Positions 1 to 8,741 are shown, counted from the stretch's first letter. The stretch is 64,000 bases of DNA from Streptomyces sp. NBC_00576 (GCF_036345175.1 NZ_CP107780.1:2418001-2482000); one strand, 5' to 3'. Made by a program: numbers and translations. The notes: generated by a model not told the origin, from the letters alone.

Positions 1-2
1 CG

Positions 3-656
3 TCGGCCCACCAGCCGCCGTCCGAGTACCACTCGTCGTTGTCGCCTCCGCTGCCGTTCTCGTTGACGTCGTCGTTGGTGCCGCTGTCGGCCGGATTGCT
101 GCCGTTGTTCCGGTCCTCCACCACCGTCACCGACGTCCTCGACGCCCCGCCCGAGCCGCCCGTGATCCAGTTCGAAAGCCACCTCCCGCAACCGTGCCTG
201 CTCGCACCGGAGCAGGTCACCGAGTACCCCAACCCCATGGAACTGAGCAAGGAGCTGCAAGAGCAGCTGGGCGACATGAGCCGGTGGGAGACAGTCGGAT
301 CCGCGTGGGACAGCGGTGACGCGATGACCCCGCAGGAGTTCTACTTCAGCAAGCTGTGCCACGCCCCCGGCTGGAAGACCGGCGGCTGGACCCGCTGGGG
401 CCTCACCGACCCCATGCCCCGCCCCTGCCCCGAATGCGGCACCGAGGCGACCCCCCTCCTCACCATCGCGTGCGCGGAATGGGACTCCAGCAGCGAGAGC
501 TGGACCCCCGAGGAGGAACGCACGTACCCGACTCCGCTCCTCCTCGGCACCCCGCCCGCGAACTTCACCCTGATCGACATCGCCAGCGGCTACGACCTGC
601 AACTCCACGTCTGCCCGGCATCCCCGGACCATCCACACATCGAACTGGTCCAGTGA
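3..656 (+). CDS. Hypothetical protein, 5' end outside window
   Basis: The frame is open from the first bases of the window to a TGA at 654-656. A TTG near position 39 could be a start, but the frame runs on upstream without a stop, so I treat the gene as truncated at its 5' end. The visible part is about 218 residues and acidic. It carries a Gly-Gly-Trp-Thr-Arg-Trp stretch followed by a Cys-Pro-Glu-Cys pair (CPECGTEA), a possible metal-binding knuckle. The pattern 'GGW..W....PCP.CG' recalls DUF1963/YwqG-like proteins, but this is a weak resemblance from memory. There is no signal peptide or membrane segment in the visible part. Insertion-sequence debris follows directly. Confidence 0.5.
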   Translation, partial: SAHQPPSEYHSSLSPPLPFSLTSSLVPLSAGLLPLFRSSTTVTDVLDAPPEPPVIQFESHLPQPCLLAPEQVTEYPNPMELSKELQEQLGDMSRWETVGSAWDSGDAMTPQEFYFSKLCHAPGWKTGGWTRWGLTDPMPRPCPECGTEATPLLTIACAEWDSSSESWTPEEERTYPTPLLLGTPPANFTLIDIASGYDLQLHVCPASPDHPHIELVQ

Positions 657-714
657 GCGAGTCCGACTGCAACCAACCGCAGGCAGAGGAACTTTCGGGC
701 GGGGTTGTGTGCAC

Positions 715-1097
715 CCCTCGCGGGGCGCTGCGGTCCTCCCGGCCCGGGTCGGAGACCCCAGTACGGTCACACGGGCCGCGGCGCACCGTGGACAGGCTGG
801 GCACCGGCACCAGCCCGTGCCGCCCAGCTCGTGGACGATCCGGCGAGCGCCCCGGCGTGGGTAGGAGCGGCGTAGTTCGCAGACCAGGGCCTCGATCGAC
901 CGACCTCGGCGGGCACCTGATGCGCAGCGAAGTACGGTCGGCACGACCTGGCCACCAGCGCCTCCAGCCCGCCGGCGTGGTACCGCTCGCTCCAGGTGTA
1001 CGCCGGCTGCCGCGACGCACCGAACTGGCGGGCTACCCTGCGCGACCGGCGCCCCGTCCAGCACTTGGAGCACCGCGCGGTAGTGATGCTCAGCCAT
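715..1097 (-). pseudogene. IS481-family transposase remnant (frameshifted)
   Basis: Read on the minus strand from an ATG at 1097, the first 18 codons give an IS481-type N-terminus (MAEHHYRAVLQVLDGAPV). The match then jumps frame to the helix-turn-helix segment VARQFGASRQPAYTW and 'GLEALVARSCRP', and jumps again to 'RHGLVPVPSLSTV'. No single frame carries the protein. The DDE catalytic core is absent. It is a decayed N-terminal fragment with at least two frameshifts. Confidence 0.65.
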
Positions 1098-1321
1098 CCG
1101 TCGTCGATCGTCCGGCGGCTCCGGCTCACGCGCTTCCGCCGTGGAAAGACCAACGAGTCACGGCCGTCCAGGATGTGCCGGCCCCATCCGGTCCGCCGTG
1201 TTGCCCAGCGTGGCGGCCATCCGAGAACCGGCCGGGTCGGCCAGGGCCGGCGCGATGCGGACGCGCCGGCTGGCTGAGGAAGATCCTGCAGATGGCGCTC
1301 GTAGAGATCGTGCGCCCGAAC

Positions 1322-1606
1322 TGCGGTGGGCGCCGCTCGGGGCGGCTCTCGGTCGCCGGGCTGATCGCGTTGCGGCCCGGCTCACGCACCCGTCTGAGCA
1401 CCGCCTACACACCCACCCTGCGGGCAAGGTCAAGCGTCGCAGCATGGCGAGCGCGACTTCATCGCGCTGATCGACGGTGTCCACCGGCTGGTCAAGGCGC
1501 AGCTCGTGCTGGTGTGGGACCGGCTGAACACCGATGTCTCCTACGCCAGGCGCGAGTTGATCGCCGAACGCGAGTGGCTGACGGTGTTTCCGAGCAGCCG
1601 CTGTTG
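1322..1606 (+). pseudogene. IS630-family transposase remnant (DDE endonuclease part)
   Basis: Two adjacent frames together give an IS630-type DDE core. The first is 'GRRSGRLSVAGLIALRPGSRTRL' from 1322, and the second, from about 1443, is 'GERDFIALIDGVHRLVKAQLVLVWDRLNT' running to 'EREWLTVF'. The VLVWDRLNTxxS block holds the second catalytic Asp. The last Glu (usually in LNPVEGVW) is missing because the frame ends first. It is a dead fragment beside an oppositely oriented IS481 remnant, so this flank is an insertion hot spot. Confidence 0.65.
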
Positions 1607-1644
1607 ATGTCTCGGGCACCGGACGATGCGACCCGGCAACGCCA

Positions 1645-4600
1645 TCAGGGCATGAAGACCTCTTCGATGACGCGCTGCTGCTCCTGGCGGTGGCGCTTGG
1701 CAGAGCCCACCGCAGGGGAGGAGCTGTGCGGGCGGGAGATACGGCGCAGGCGCTCGCCGTGCGGGACGTCCGCGCCGACCGCGAGGTCCAGGTGGTCGAT
1801 CAGATTGAGGGCGATGAACGGCCAGGCGCCCTGGTTGGCCGGCTCCTCCTGGGTCCACAAGTACTTCTCGGCGTTCGGGTACTTGTTGACCTCCGCCTGG
1901 ACCTCGGCGCCGGGCAGCGGGTACAGGCGCTCGATGCGGATGATCGCCGTGTCCGTGATCCCGCGCCTGGTGCGCTCGGCCTCCAGGTCGTAGTAGACCT
2001 TGCCGGCGCAGAAGACGACCTTCTTCACGGCGGCCGGGTTGACCGACGCGTCGCCGATGACCGGGCGGAACTGGCCCGTCGTGAACTCCTCCGACTTCGA
2101 GGCCGCCGCCTTGAGACGGAGCATCGACTTCGGGGTGAAGACGACCAGCGGCTTGTGGTGCGGGTTGTGCACCTGCCACCGCAGGAGGTGGAAGTAGTTC
2201 GACGGGAGCGTCGGCTGCGCGACCGTCATGTTGTTCTGGGCGCACAGCTGGAGGAACCGCTCGACGCGGGCCGAGGAGTGGTCCGGGCCCTGGCCCTCGT
2301 AGCCGTGGGGGAGCAGCAGGGTGACGCCGGACGTCTGGCCCCACTTCTGCTCGGCGGCCGAGATGTACTCGTCGACGATCGTCTGGGCGCCGTTGACGAA
2401 GTCGCCGAACTGGGCCTCCCACAGCACGAGCGCGTCGGGGCGGGCCAGCGAGTAGCCGTACTCGAAGCCCATGACCGCGTACTCGGAGAGCAGCGAGTCG
2501 TAGACGTTGTAGCGGGCCTGGTCGTCCGCGAGGTACTGGAGCGGGGTGTAGTCCTCGCCGGTGACCCGGTCGATGAGGACCGCGTGGCGCTGGCCGAACG
2601 TGCCCCGGCGGGAGTCCTGCCCGGAGAGGCGCACCGGGGTGCCCTCCAGGAGCAGCGAGCCGATCGCGAGCGTCTCGCCCATGCCCCAGTCGATCGTGCC
2701 GTCCTCGATCATCGACGCCCGGCGCTGCAACTGCGGCAGCAGCCGCGGGTGGACGGTGACGTGGTCGGGGATGTTGACCTGGAACTCGGCGATCCGCTTG
2801 ACGACCTCCGTGGAGATCGCGGTGGGGACCGAAACCGGGAAGTCGTCATGCGGCTCCGGGGAGGCGGCCGCGGCGGACTGCGCGGTGGCCTCGCGGACCT
2901 CCGTGAAGACCTTCTCCAGCTGGCCCTGGAAGTCCTGGAGCGCCTGCTCGGCCTCTTCCAGGGTGATGTCGCCGCGACCGATGAGGGACTCGGTGTAGAG
3001 CTTGCGCACCGAGCGCTTCTTGTCGATCAGGTCGTACATCAGGGGCTGCGTGAACGCCGGGTTGTCGGACTCGTTGTGACCACGGCGGCGGTAGCAGATG
3101 AGGTCGATGACGACGTCCTTGTTGAACGCCTGGCGGAACTCGAAGGCCAGGCGAGCGACGCGGACGACGGCCTCAGGGTCGTCGCCGTTCACATGGAAGA
3201 TCGGCGCCTCGATCATGCGGGCCACGTCCGTGGCGTACATGGAGGAGCGCGACGACTCCGGGGCGGCGGTGAAGCCGACCTGGTTGTTGATGACGATGTG
3301 GACGGTGCCGCCGGTGCGGTAGCCGCGCAGCTGCGACATGTTGAGCGTCTCGGCCACCACGCCCTGGCCCGCGAAGGCCGCGTCACCGTGCAGGGCGACC
3401 GGCAGGACCGTGAAGTCCGTGCCGCCCTTGTTGATGATGTCCTGCTTGGCGCGGGCGATGCCCTCGATGACCGGGTCGACCGTCTCCAGGTGGGACGGGT
3501 TGGCGGCCAGCGAGACGTTGATCTGCTCGCCGTCCAGGCCCGTGAACACGCCCTGGGCGCCCAGGTGGTACTTCACGTCGCCGGAGCCGTGCATCGACTT
3601 CGGGTCCAGGTTGCCCTCGAACTCCCGGAAGATCTGCGCGTACGACTTGCCGACGATGTTCGCGAGCACGTTCAGCCGGCCACGGTGGGCCATGCCGATG
3701 ACGACCTCGTCCAGACGGGACTCGGCGGCCGAGTCCAGCACCGCGTCCAGCAGCGGGATGACCGACTCACCGCCCTCCAGCGAGAACCGTCGCTGGCCGA
3801 CGTACTTCGTCTGCAGGAAGGTCTCGAAGGCCTCCGCCGCGTTCAGCCGGCGCAGGATGCGCAGCTGCTCCTCGCGCTCCGGCTTGGAGTGCGGGCGCTC
3901 GATGCGGTCCTGGATCCACTTGCGCTGCTTCGGGTCCTGGATGTGCATGAACTCGACGCCGGTGGTGCGGCAGTACGAGTCGCGCAGCACGCCGAGGATG
4001 TCGCGCAGCTTCATCAGGGACTTGCCGGAGAAGCCGCCCACGGCGAACTCGCGCTCCAGGTCCCACAGGGTGAGCCCGTGCTCGGTGATGTCCAGGTCGG
4101 GGTGCTTGCGCTGGCGGTACTCCAGCGGGTCGGTGTCGGCCATGACGTGGCCGCGGACCCGGTAGGAGTGGATCAGCTCGAAGACCCGGGCGGCCTTGGT
4201 GACGTCGTCGTGCGCTTCAGTCACGTCGGCGACCCAGCGGACCGGTTCGTAGGGGATGCGCAGCGACGTGAAGGCCTCGTCGTAGAAGTCGTCCTCGCCG
4301 AGCAGCAGTTGGTGCATGGTCCGGAGTAACTCGCCGGAGGCGGCGCCCTGGATCACCCGGTGGTCATACGTCGACGTCAGGGTCATGGTCTTCGAGATGC
4401 CGAGCCTGTTCAGCGTGTCCTGGGAGGTGCCCTGGAACTCGGCCCGGTATTCCATCGCGCCGACGGTCACGATCGTTCCCTGGTCCTGCGGCAGGCGCGG
4501 CACCGCGTGGACCGTGCCGATGGCACCGAGGTTGGCGAGCGACAGAGTGGCCCCGGTGCGGTCCTCCGGGGTGAGCCGGCTCTCCCGGGCCCGGGCCACG

Positions 4601-5187
4601 GCGGCCTCGCAGCTCTGCCAGAACGTCCTGAAGTCCATCGTCTCGGCCTGCTTGATGACCACGACGTCCATCCGGTGCGCGCCGTTCGGCTCCACCACGT
4701 CGACGGCCAGGCCGAGGTTGATGTGCTCGGGCTTGACCAGGGTGGGCTTGCCGTCCCGCATCGTGTAGCTGTGGTTCATGCCCGGATGGAGCCGCGCCGC
4801 TCGTACCAGGGCGTATCCGACGAGGTGCGTGACGGACGTCTTCCCGCCACGGGCTCGCTTGAGATGGTTGTTGATGACGATCCGGTTGTCGATCAGCAAC
4901 TTGGCCGGAAACGCCCGTACCGATGTCGCCGTGGGAATGTCCGGGGAGAGGTCGGCGGTGAGGGCCGAGATCCGCTCCGGCGCCGCGGCGGGGGCGGTCG
5001 AAGGGGCGGGGATCAATCTGCCGCCGGTTGCCCCGGACCGGGTCCCGGCGCCCGCTCTCTGGGAACCGAAGAATTCACGCCAGGACAGGTCGACCGAATC
5101 GGGGTCCTCGCGGTACTGCTGGCGGATTTCTTCGACGACCCACTCATTGGCGCCGAAACTCTGAATCGGAACTGATCCCTCGGGCAT
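1645..5187 (-). CDS. kgd: Multifunctional 2-oxoglutarate decarboxylase / dehydrogenase E1 (Kgd type)
   Basis: The 1180-residue protein is a full actinobacterial Kgd: thiamine-diphosphate-dependent decarboxylation of 2-oxoglutarate, acting as E1 of the dehydrogenase complex and carrying a fused E2-like acyltransferase domain. Residues 10-40 hold the usual N-terminal segment (FGANEWVVEEI). A short Pro/Ala linker follows. The acyltransferase domain covers about 80-320 and has the DHR motif in TYDHRVIQG. The E1 domain fills the rest, with HGDAAFAGQG, INNQVGF and RRRGHNESDNPAF. The linker is shorter than in housekeeping Streptomyces Kgd (about 1220-1270 residues), and the acyltransferase part looks more divergent than the E1 part; both comparisons are from memory. 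Codon 287 is TTA, which is unusual for a central-metabolism gene. The gene is divergent from the thioesterase, 144 bp away. It could be the housekeeping copy or a cluster-linked paralogue. Confidence 0.93.
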   Translation of the reverse strand: MPEGSVPIQSFGANEWVVEEIRQQYREDPDSVDLSWREFFGSQRAGAGTRSGATGGRLIPAPSTAPAAAPERISALTADLSPDIPTATSVRAFPAKLLIDNRIVINNHLKRARGGKTSVTHLVGYALVRAARLHPGMNHSYTMRDGKPTLVKPEHINLGLAVDVVEPNGAHRMDVVVIKQAETMDFRTFWQSCEAAVARARESRLTPEDRTGATLSLANLGAIGTVHAVPRLPQDQGTIVTVGAMEYRAEFQGTSQDTLNRLGISKTMTLTSTYDHRVIQGAASGELLRTMHQLLLGEDDFYDEAFTSLRIPYEPVRWVADVTEAHDDVTKAARVFELIHSYRVRGHVMADTDPLEYRQRKHPDLDITEHGLTLWDLEREFAVGGFSGKSLMKLRDILGVLRDSYCRTTGVEFMHIQDPKQRKWIQDRIERPHSKPEREEQLRILRRLNAAEAFETFLQTKYVGQRRFSLEGGESVIPLLDAVLDSAAESRLDEVVIGMAHRGRLNVLANIVGKSYAQIFREFEGNLDPKSMHGSGDVKYHLGAQGVFTGLDGEQINVSLAANPSHLETVDPVIEGIARAKQDIINKGGTDFTVLPVALHGDAAFAGQGVVAETLNMSQLRGYRTGGTVHIVINNQVGFTAAPESSRSSMYATDVARMIEAPIFHVNGDDPEAVVRVARLAFEFRQAFNKDVVIDLICYRRRGHNESDNPAFTQPLMYDLIDKKRSVRKLYTESLIGRGDITLEEAEQALQDFQGQLEKVFTEVREATAQSAAAASPEPHDDFPVSVPTAISTEVVKRIAEFQVNIPDHVTVHPRLLPQLQRRASMIEDGTIDWGMGETLAIGSLLLEGTPVRLSGQDSRRGTFGQRHAVLIDRVTGEDYTPLQYLADDQARYNVYDSLLSEYAVMGFEYGYSLARPDALVLWEAQFGDFVNGAQTIVDEYISAAEQKWGQTSGVTLLLPHGYEGQGPDHSSARVERFLQLCAQNNMTVAQPTLPSNYFHLLRWQVHNPHHKPLVVFTPKSMLRLKAAASKSEEFTTGQFRPVIGDASVNPAAVKKVVFCAGKVYYDLEAERTRRGITDTAIIRIERLYPLPGAEVQAEVNKYPNAEKYLWTQEEPANQGAWPFIALNLIDHLDLAVGADVPHGERLRRISRPHSSSPAVGSAKRHRQEQQRVIEEVFMP

Positions 5188-5250
5188 CGGTATTCAACTT
5201 CCGTCGGTAACGAAAAACTCTCCGCGGAGACTACTCCGCACTTCCGTTCA

Positions 5251-5302
5251 TCTGCAGTAATTGGTCTGCAAAATAAGACCAGTTGCCGTTAGTCTGCAAC
5301 TG
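5251..5302. promoter_or_regulatory. Repeat-rich divergent promoter region between kgd and thioesterase
   Basis: The 144-bp gap between the divergent genes has TCTGCA three times in direct orientation, starting at 5251, 5265 and 5293 (steps of 14 and 28). It also holds two inverted repeats: TGGTCT/AGACCA around 5262-5281, and CAGTTGC/GCAACTG (5280-5286 and 5296-5302, 9-base loop). It is less GC-rich than its surroundings. An operator for an unidentified regulator is the likeliest reading. No clear -35/-10 pair stands out. Confidence 0.4.
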
Positions 5303-5331
5303 CCAAGTTCCGCAGCACACAAGGAGTACCC

Positions 5332-6108
5332 ATGACCGCTGCAGCACTCGACTACGACGCCTGGATACGGACATTCGACGCAGGTTCGGAAAGCGGATCC
5401 GCAGTCCCCGGACTTCGCCTCGTATGCTTCCCGCACGCCGGGGGCTCGGCAAGCTTCTACTTCCCGTACGCCAAACTCCTGCGGCCCGGAATCGAGGTGC
5501 TGGCGGTGCAGTATCCGGGGCGGCAGGACCGGCGAGGAGAGCCGTTCCTGGACACGATCGACGCATTGGCGGACCGGGCGGCCGAGGTGCTGAGAGGGCG
5601 TCACCCGAACGAGCCCTTGGCGTTTTTCGGCCACAGCATGGGTGCGGCGGTAGCCTTCGAGACGGCCCGTCGGCTGCAGGACGGGCCGGGTCCGCAGGTG
5701 CTGCGCCTCTTCGCCTCGGGCCGGCGGGCGCCCAGCGTCTTTCGCCCGGAATTCGTGCACCGCAAGGACGACGACGGGCTGGTCGCCGAGTTGCAGGCGC
5801 TCAGCGGTACACATCCCGCACTGCTCACCGATCCCGAATTGCGGGCCCTGCTTCTCCCGACGATCCGCTCCGATTACCGGGCGATCGAGACTTATCGGGG
5901 TGAGCCTGGGGCCTCGGTCGCCTGCCCGGTGACCGTGCTGATCGGGGACGCCGACCCCCGGGTCTCGGAGGCGGACGCCCACCCCTGGGAGGAGCACACC
6001 AGCGGGGGTTGCGACCTGCGGGTGCTGCCAGGCGGTCATTTCTATCTGGAGCAGCAGAGGGATGCCGTCGTGGCCGGAATTCGGGCGGCGCTGCGCGAGC
6101 ATCTGTGA
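5332..6108 (+). CDS. Type II (editing) thioesterase
   Basis: This 258-residue alpha/beta hydrolase belongs to the stand-alone type II thioesterases that remove stalled or wrong acyl groups from PKS and NRPS carrier domains. The N-terminal part has the family block CFPHAGGSASFYFPYA (residues about 31-46). The nucleophile elbow is GHSMG (about residue 103), the acidic residue is in GDADP and the catalytic His is in GGHF near 230. Length is normal. The ATG is preceded by AAGGAG at a good distance. It lies at the left boundary of the biosynthetic cluster, divergent from kgd. The NRPS has no thioesterase domain of its own, so this enzyme most likely does proofreading while release falls to the Dieckmann cyclase. 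Confidence 0.92.
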   Translation: MTAAALDYDAWIRTFDAGSESGSAVPGLRLVCFPHAGGSASFYFPYAKLLRPGIEVLAVQYPGRQDRRGEPFLDTIDALADRAAEVLRGRHPNEPLAFFGHSMGAAVAFETARRLQDGPGPQVLRLFASGRRAPSVFRPEFVHRKDDDGLVAELQALSGTHPALLTDPELRALLLPTIRSDYRAIETYRGEPGASVACPVTVLIGDADPRVSEADAHPWEEHTSGGCDLRVLPGGHFYLEQQRDAVVAGIRAALREHL

Positions 6109-6177
6109 GCCGGGGCTCGTGACATGACCGCTCGTCATGGCGGCCCCCAACGCTCTCCGGCGGCCGAGTCGGCATGT

Positions 6178-6203
6178 GGCGCCGCCCGCCGTCGGGCGGC
6201 GCC
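6178..6203. terminator. Bidirectional stem-loop between thioesterase and tetR
   Basis: A perfect inverted repeat with 11-bp arms (GGCGCCGCCCG / CGGGCGGCGCC) and a 4-base loop lies between two convergent genes. There is no T-run, as is common for Streptomyces terminators. Confidence 0.6.
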
Positions 6204-6272
6204 GTCGGGACCGTCGTCACCCCCCGCCCGCCTCGGCGCGCGCCGCCGTGCGTCCCACCCCCGCTTCGCATG

Positions 6273-6938
6273 TCACTCCCCCCGTGCCGGGCCGTCACCG
6301 GCCTGCCTCCACCGCTCGGCCGCCAAGCTGCCCTCACCACGCAGACCGTCGCAGTAGACCGCGAGTATTCTGCTGGGCAGCTGCGCGTCACCTGTGCGCT
6401 GCGCCGCGATCAGGGTGCTCGCCATGACTGCCATGAGATCGGCAACGGTTACGTCCTCGCGGACACCGGCCTCCTGAGCCCGCGTCAGCAGCTCGCCGAG
6501 TGCCTCGTTCAGGCCAAGGGCGGCTGGGCCCGTGACCTCACCGACGTCGACCCCTGCCCCGATCAGCGCATCGACCAGGTCCTTCTTGGCGCGCCCCTCC
6601 TCCAGGACGTCGAAGAGGAAGCCGAACAGCACACCGACGGGATCCGCCAGGCCGGTCAGCGCGCGGGCCTTCTGGGTCAGCCGCTGGATCCGGGTGATGA
6701 TCACGGCCTCGAACAGCAGCTCCTTGGTGGGGAAGTGCCGGTGCACGGTGCCCGGCCCGACGCCAGCGCGGCGCGCGATCTCATCCAGCGAGACCGAGTG
6801 CCCTTCCAGCGCGAAGGTCTCCAGTGCGGCGGCGAGGATCTGGTCGCGGTTGCGGCGGGCGTCGGCGCGCAGTGGCCGTGGGGGTGGCGGCGCATAGGGG
6901 ATGGCGGAGTCCAGCCCCGTCGACTTCCCGACTGCCAT
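6273..6938 (-). CDS. TetR-family transcriptional repressor
   Basis: The protein has 221 residues. An N-terminal helix-turn-helix lies at about 30-80: ILAAALETFALEG, then SLDEIARRAGVGPGTVHRHFPTKELLFEAV, the classic TetR DNA-binding block. The ligand-binding C-terminal part is all-helical and variable. I chose the ATG at 6938 because GGGAGG sits just upstream; the longer frame to 7010 has no such site. It is transcribed divergently from the MFS exporter at 7119. A 22-bp perfect inverted repeat in the shared promoter (7049-7070) is a likely operator. The pair looks like a ligand-induced export switch for the cluster product or an intermediate. Confidence 0.9.
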   Translation of the reverse strand: MAVGKSTGLDSAIPYAPPPPRPLRADARRNRDQILAAALETFALEGHSVSLDEIARRAGVGPGTVHRHFPTKELLFEAVIITRIQRLTQKARALTGLADPVGVLFGFLFDVLEEGRAKKDLVDALIGAGVDVGEVTGPAALGLNEALGELLTRAQEAGVREDVTVADLMAVMASTLIAAQRTGDAQLPSRILAVYCDGLRGEGSLAAERWRQAGDGPARGE

Positions 6939-7014
6939 GGTGCCTCCCGGTCGTGACAAGACCCCGCGGGTACGCCTCAGGGCGGCGGAGGCCTTCGATT
7001 GTAACCGCACTCCG

Positions 7015-7044
7015 TTGACAACCGGGGCGGCGGCACCGTATCGT
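7015..7044 (+). promoter_or_regulatory. Sigma-70-type promoter of the MFS exporter
   Basis: TTGACA at 7015-7020 and TATCGT at 7039-7044 are separated by 18 bp. Transcription would start at about 7051, inside the inverted repeat at 7049-7070 and some 70 bases before the GTG start. Confidence 0.6.
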
Positions 7045-7048
7045 CCGC

Positions 7049-7070
7049 AACCGGGTCAGTGGACCCGGTT
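7049..7070. promoter_or_regulatory. Probable TetR operator (22-bp inverted repeat)
   Basis: AACCGGGTC, four bases (AGTG), then GACCCGGTT form a perfect 9+4+9 palindrome directly downstream of the -10 box at 7039. Size, symmetry and position match a TetR-family operator that would block both tetR and the exporter. Confidence 0.6.
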
Positions 7071-7118
7071 AGCTCGACTGGTTCCACCCGTTCCTTCCAT
7101 TTCCGGGGAGTCCCCACC

Positions 7119-8663
7119 GTGTCAACTTCAGCGGCGCCAAGCCCCAACTCCGGCCTCCACAGAGTGCTGCCCGGGCTGATGCTCGCGCTCCTGCTCTCCA
7201 TGCTCGACGCGATGATCGTCACCACCGCTCTGCCGACCATCGCGGGCGACCTCGGCGGGTTCAACCGCCTTTCCTGGGTCATCACCGCATACATCCTGAC
7301 CTCCACGGTCTCCACCCCGCTCTGGGGCCGGATGAGCGACTTCTTCAGTCGCAGGCAGCTGCTCCTGGCCTCGATCCTGATCTTCACAATCGGTTCCGTG
7401 CTCTGCGGTGTCGCCCAGTCCATGGGAGCGCTGATCGCCTTCCGTGCTCTTCAGGGCATCGGCGCGGGCGGACTGATGGTGGGCGTGATGTCGGTGATCG
7501 GCGTCATGGCTCCCCCGAAGGAGCGCGGCAAGTACCAGAGCTACATCGCCGCTCTCAGCGCGGTCGCCACCGTCGGCGGTCCGCTGCTCGGTGGCGCGCT
7601 CACCGACCACGCCTCCTGGCGCTGGGCGTTCTACCTCAACGTGCCGATCGCCGCCGTCGCCGTCTGGTTCGTGACGGCCCGGCTCAACCTGCCGCACAAC
7701 CGGGTCGCCGGCCGCATCGACTACCTCGGTGCCGCCCTGCTCTCCGTGGCCAGCACCGCTGTGGTGCTGTTCACCACCTGGGGTGGCAACCAGTACGCCT
7801 GGGGCTCGCCCACCATCCTCGGTCTGATCGCGCTCGCGGTGGTCGCCGTCATCGCCACCGTGGTGGTCGAGCGCCGCGCTGCCCAGCCGATCCTGCCGCC
7901 GCACCTGTTCCGCTCCCGCAACTTCGTGGCCAGCCTGGTGCTCGGCTTCCTCGTCGGCATCGCCCTCTACGGCACCATCACCTACCTGCCGGTCTATCAG
8001 CAGAGCGTGCAGGATCTGTCCGCGACCAGCAGCGGTCTGCTGCTGCTTCCCGTGCTCGGCGGAATGCTGGTCGCCTCGATGTACAGCGGCCGACTGATGA
8101 GCGAGTCCAGCCGCCACCGGCCAATCCTCCTGGCCGGCGGGGTGTTCCTGAGCGTCGGCTCGTTCCTGCTGTCGATGCTGGACGTGGACACCTCCCGCGT
8201 CATCGCCTCGGTCTACATGGTGGTCTTCGGTATCGGTCTGGGGCTGCTGTTCCAGAACGTCATGGTCATCACCCAAAACAGCGTCGAACTGAAGGACATG
8301 GGCGTGGCCAGCGGCACGCTGACGTTCTTCCGCTCCGTCGGCGGCTCGTTCGGTACGGCGCTCTTCGCGACCGTGTTCACCAGCCGGCTGACCGACTCCC
8401 TCAACTCCAAGCTTTCCCCCGCCGAACTGAGCGCCGTGCACAACAACGGCGGTCGTGCGGGTTCGAGCGCGATCGAGTCGCTGTCCCCGTCGGCCCACAC
8501 CGCGTACGTGGACGCCGTGGCCAGCGGCACCCAGAACATGTTCCGCTGGGCCCTGCCGTTCTTCGTCGTCGCCTTCCTGGTGGCGCTGTTCCTGCAGGAC
8601 AAGAGCAAGCAGGCACAGGCCCCCGCGCCCGCCAAACCCCAGCAGGCCGGGTCCGCGAGCTGA
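7119..8663 (+). CDS. MFS drug exporter, DHA2/EmrB-QacA type (14 TMS)
   Basis: A proton-driven exporter of about 514 residues in the cytoplasmic membrane. The first segment (LMLALLLSMLDAMIVTTALPTIAGDL) carries the DHA2 signature with an acidic residue in TM1. Motif A appears as GRMSDFFSRRQ, and motif C is seen around GGPLLGGALTDHASWRWAFYLNVP. About 14 hydrophobic segments follow, ending in a short basic, Ala/Pro/Gln-rich tail. I start it at the GTG at 7119, which has GGGGAG upstream; the frame is open back to 7059, but that region holds the operator. With the divergent TetR gene it is probably an inducible export and self-protection unit for the cluster product. Confidence 0.9.
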   Translation: MSTSAAPSPNSGLHRVLPGLMLALLLSMLDAMIVTTALPTIAGDLGGFNRLSWVITAYILTSTVSTPLWGRMSDFFSRRQLLLASILIFTIGSVLCGVAQSMGALIAFRALQGIGAGGLMVGVMSVIGVMAPPKERGKYQSYIAALSAVATVGGPLLGGALTDHASWRWAFYLNVPIAAVAVWFVTARLNLPHNRVAGRIDYLGAALLSVASTAVVLFTTWGGNQYAWGSPTILGLIALAVVAVIATVVVERRAAQPILPPHLFRSRNFVASLVLGFLVGIALYGTITYLPVYQQSVQDLSATSSGLLLLPVLGGMLVASMYSGRLMSESSRHRPILLAGGVFLSVGSFLLSMLDVDTSRVIASVYMVVFGIGLGLLFQNVMVITQNSVELKDMGVASGTLTFFRSVGGSFGTALFATVFTSRLTDSLNSKLSPAELSAVHNNGGRAGSSAIESLSPSAHTAYVDAVASGTQNMFRWALPFFVVAFLVALFLQDKSKQAQAPAPAKPQQAGSAS

Positions 8664-8681
8664 GCCCACGGACCAGGTGTG

Positions 8682-8741
8682 CGCAACGTGGAGAATGGCC
8701 CTGTGGCGAGCGCTCGCCACAGGGCCATTCTCCACGTTGCG
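8682..8741. terminator. 60-bp perfect palindrome between convergent MFS and SARP genes
   Basis: The two 30-bp arms are exactly complementary, with no spacer, and the right arm ends on the base before the SARP stop codon at 8742. It begins 18 bases after the exporter stop. A transcript from either side would fold into a very stable hairpin, so a bidirectional terminator is the simplest reading. Confidence 0.75.

Larger units (their letters stand above)
657..1644. other. Gene-poor stretch made of insertion-sequence remnants
   Basis: Apart from the two transposase fragments at 715-1097 and 1322-1606 I see no coding sequence, promoter or terminator here. Several long frames exist on both strands, but they have no family resemblance and are normal in DNA of this GC content. 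Confidence 0.6.
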
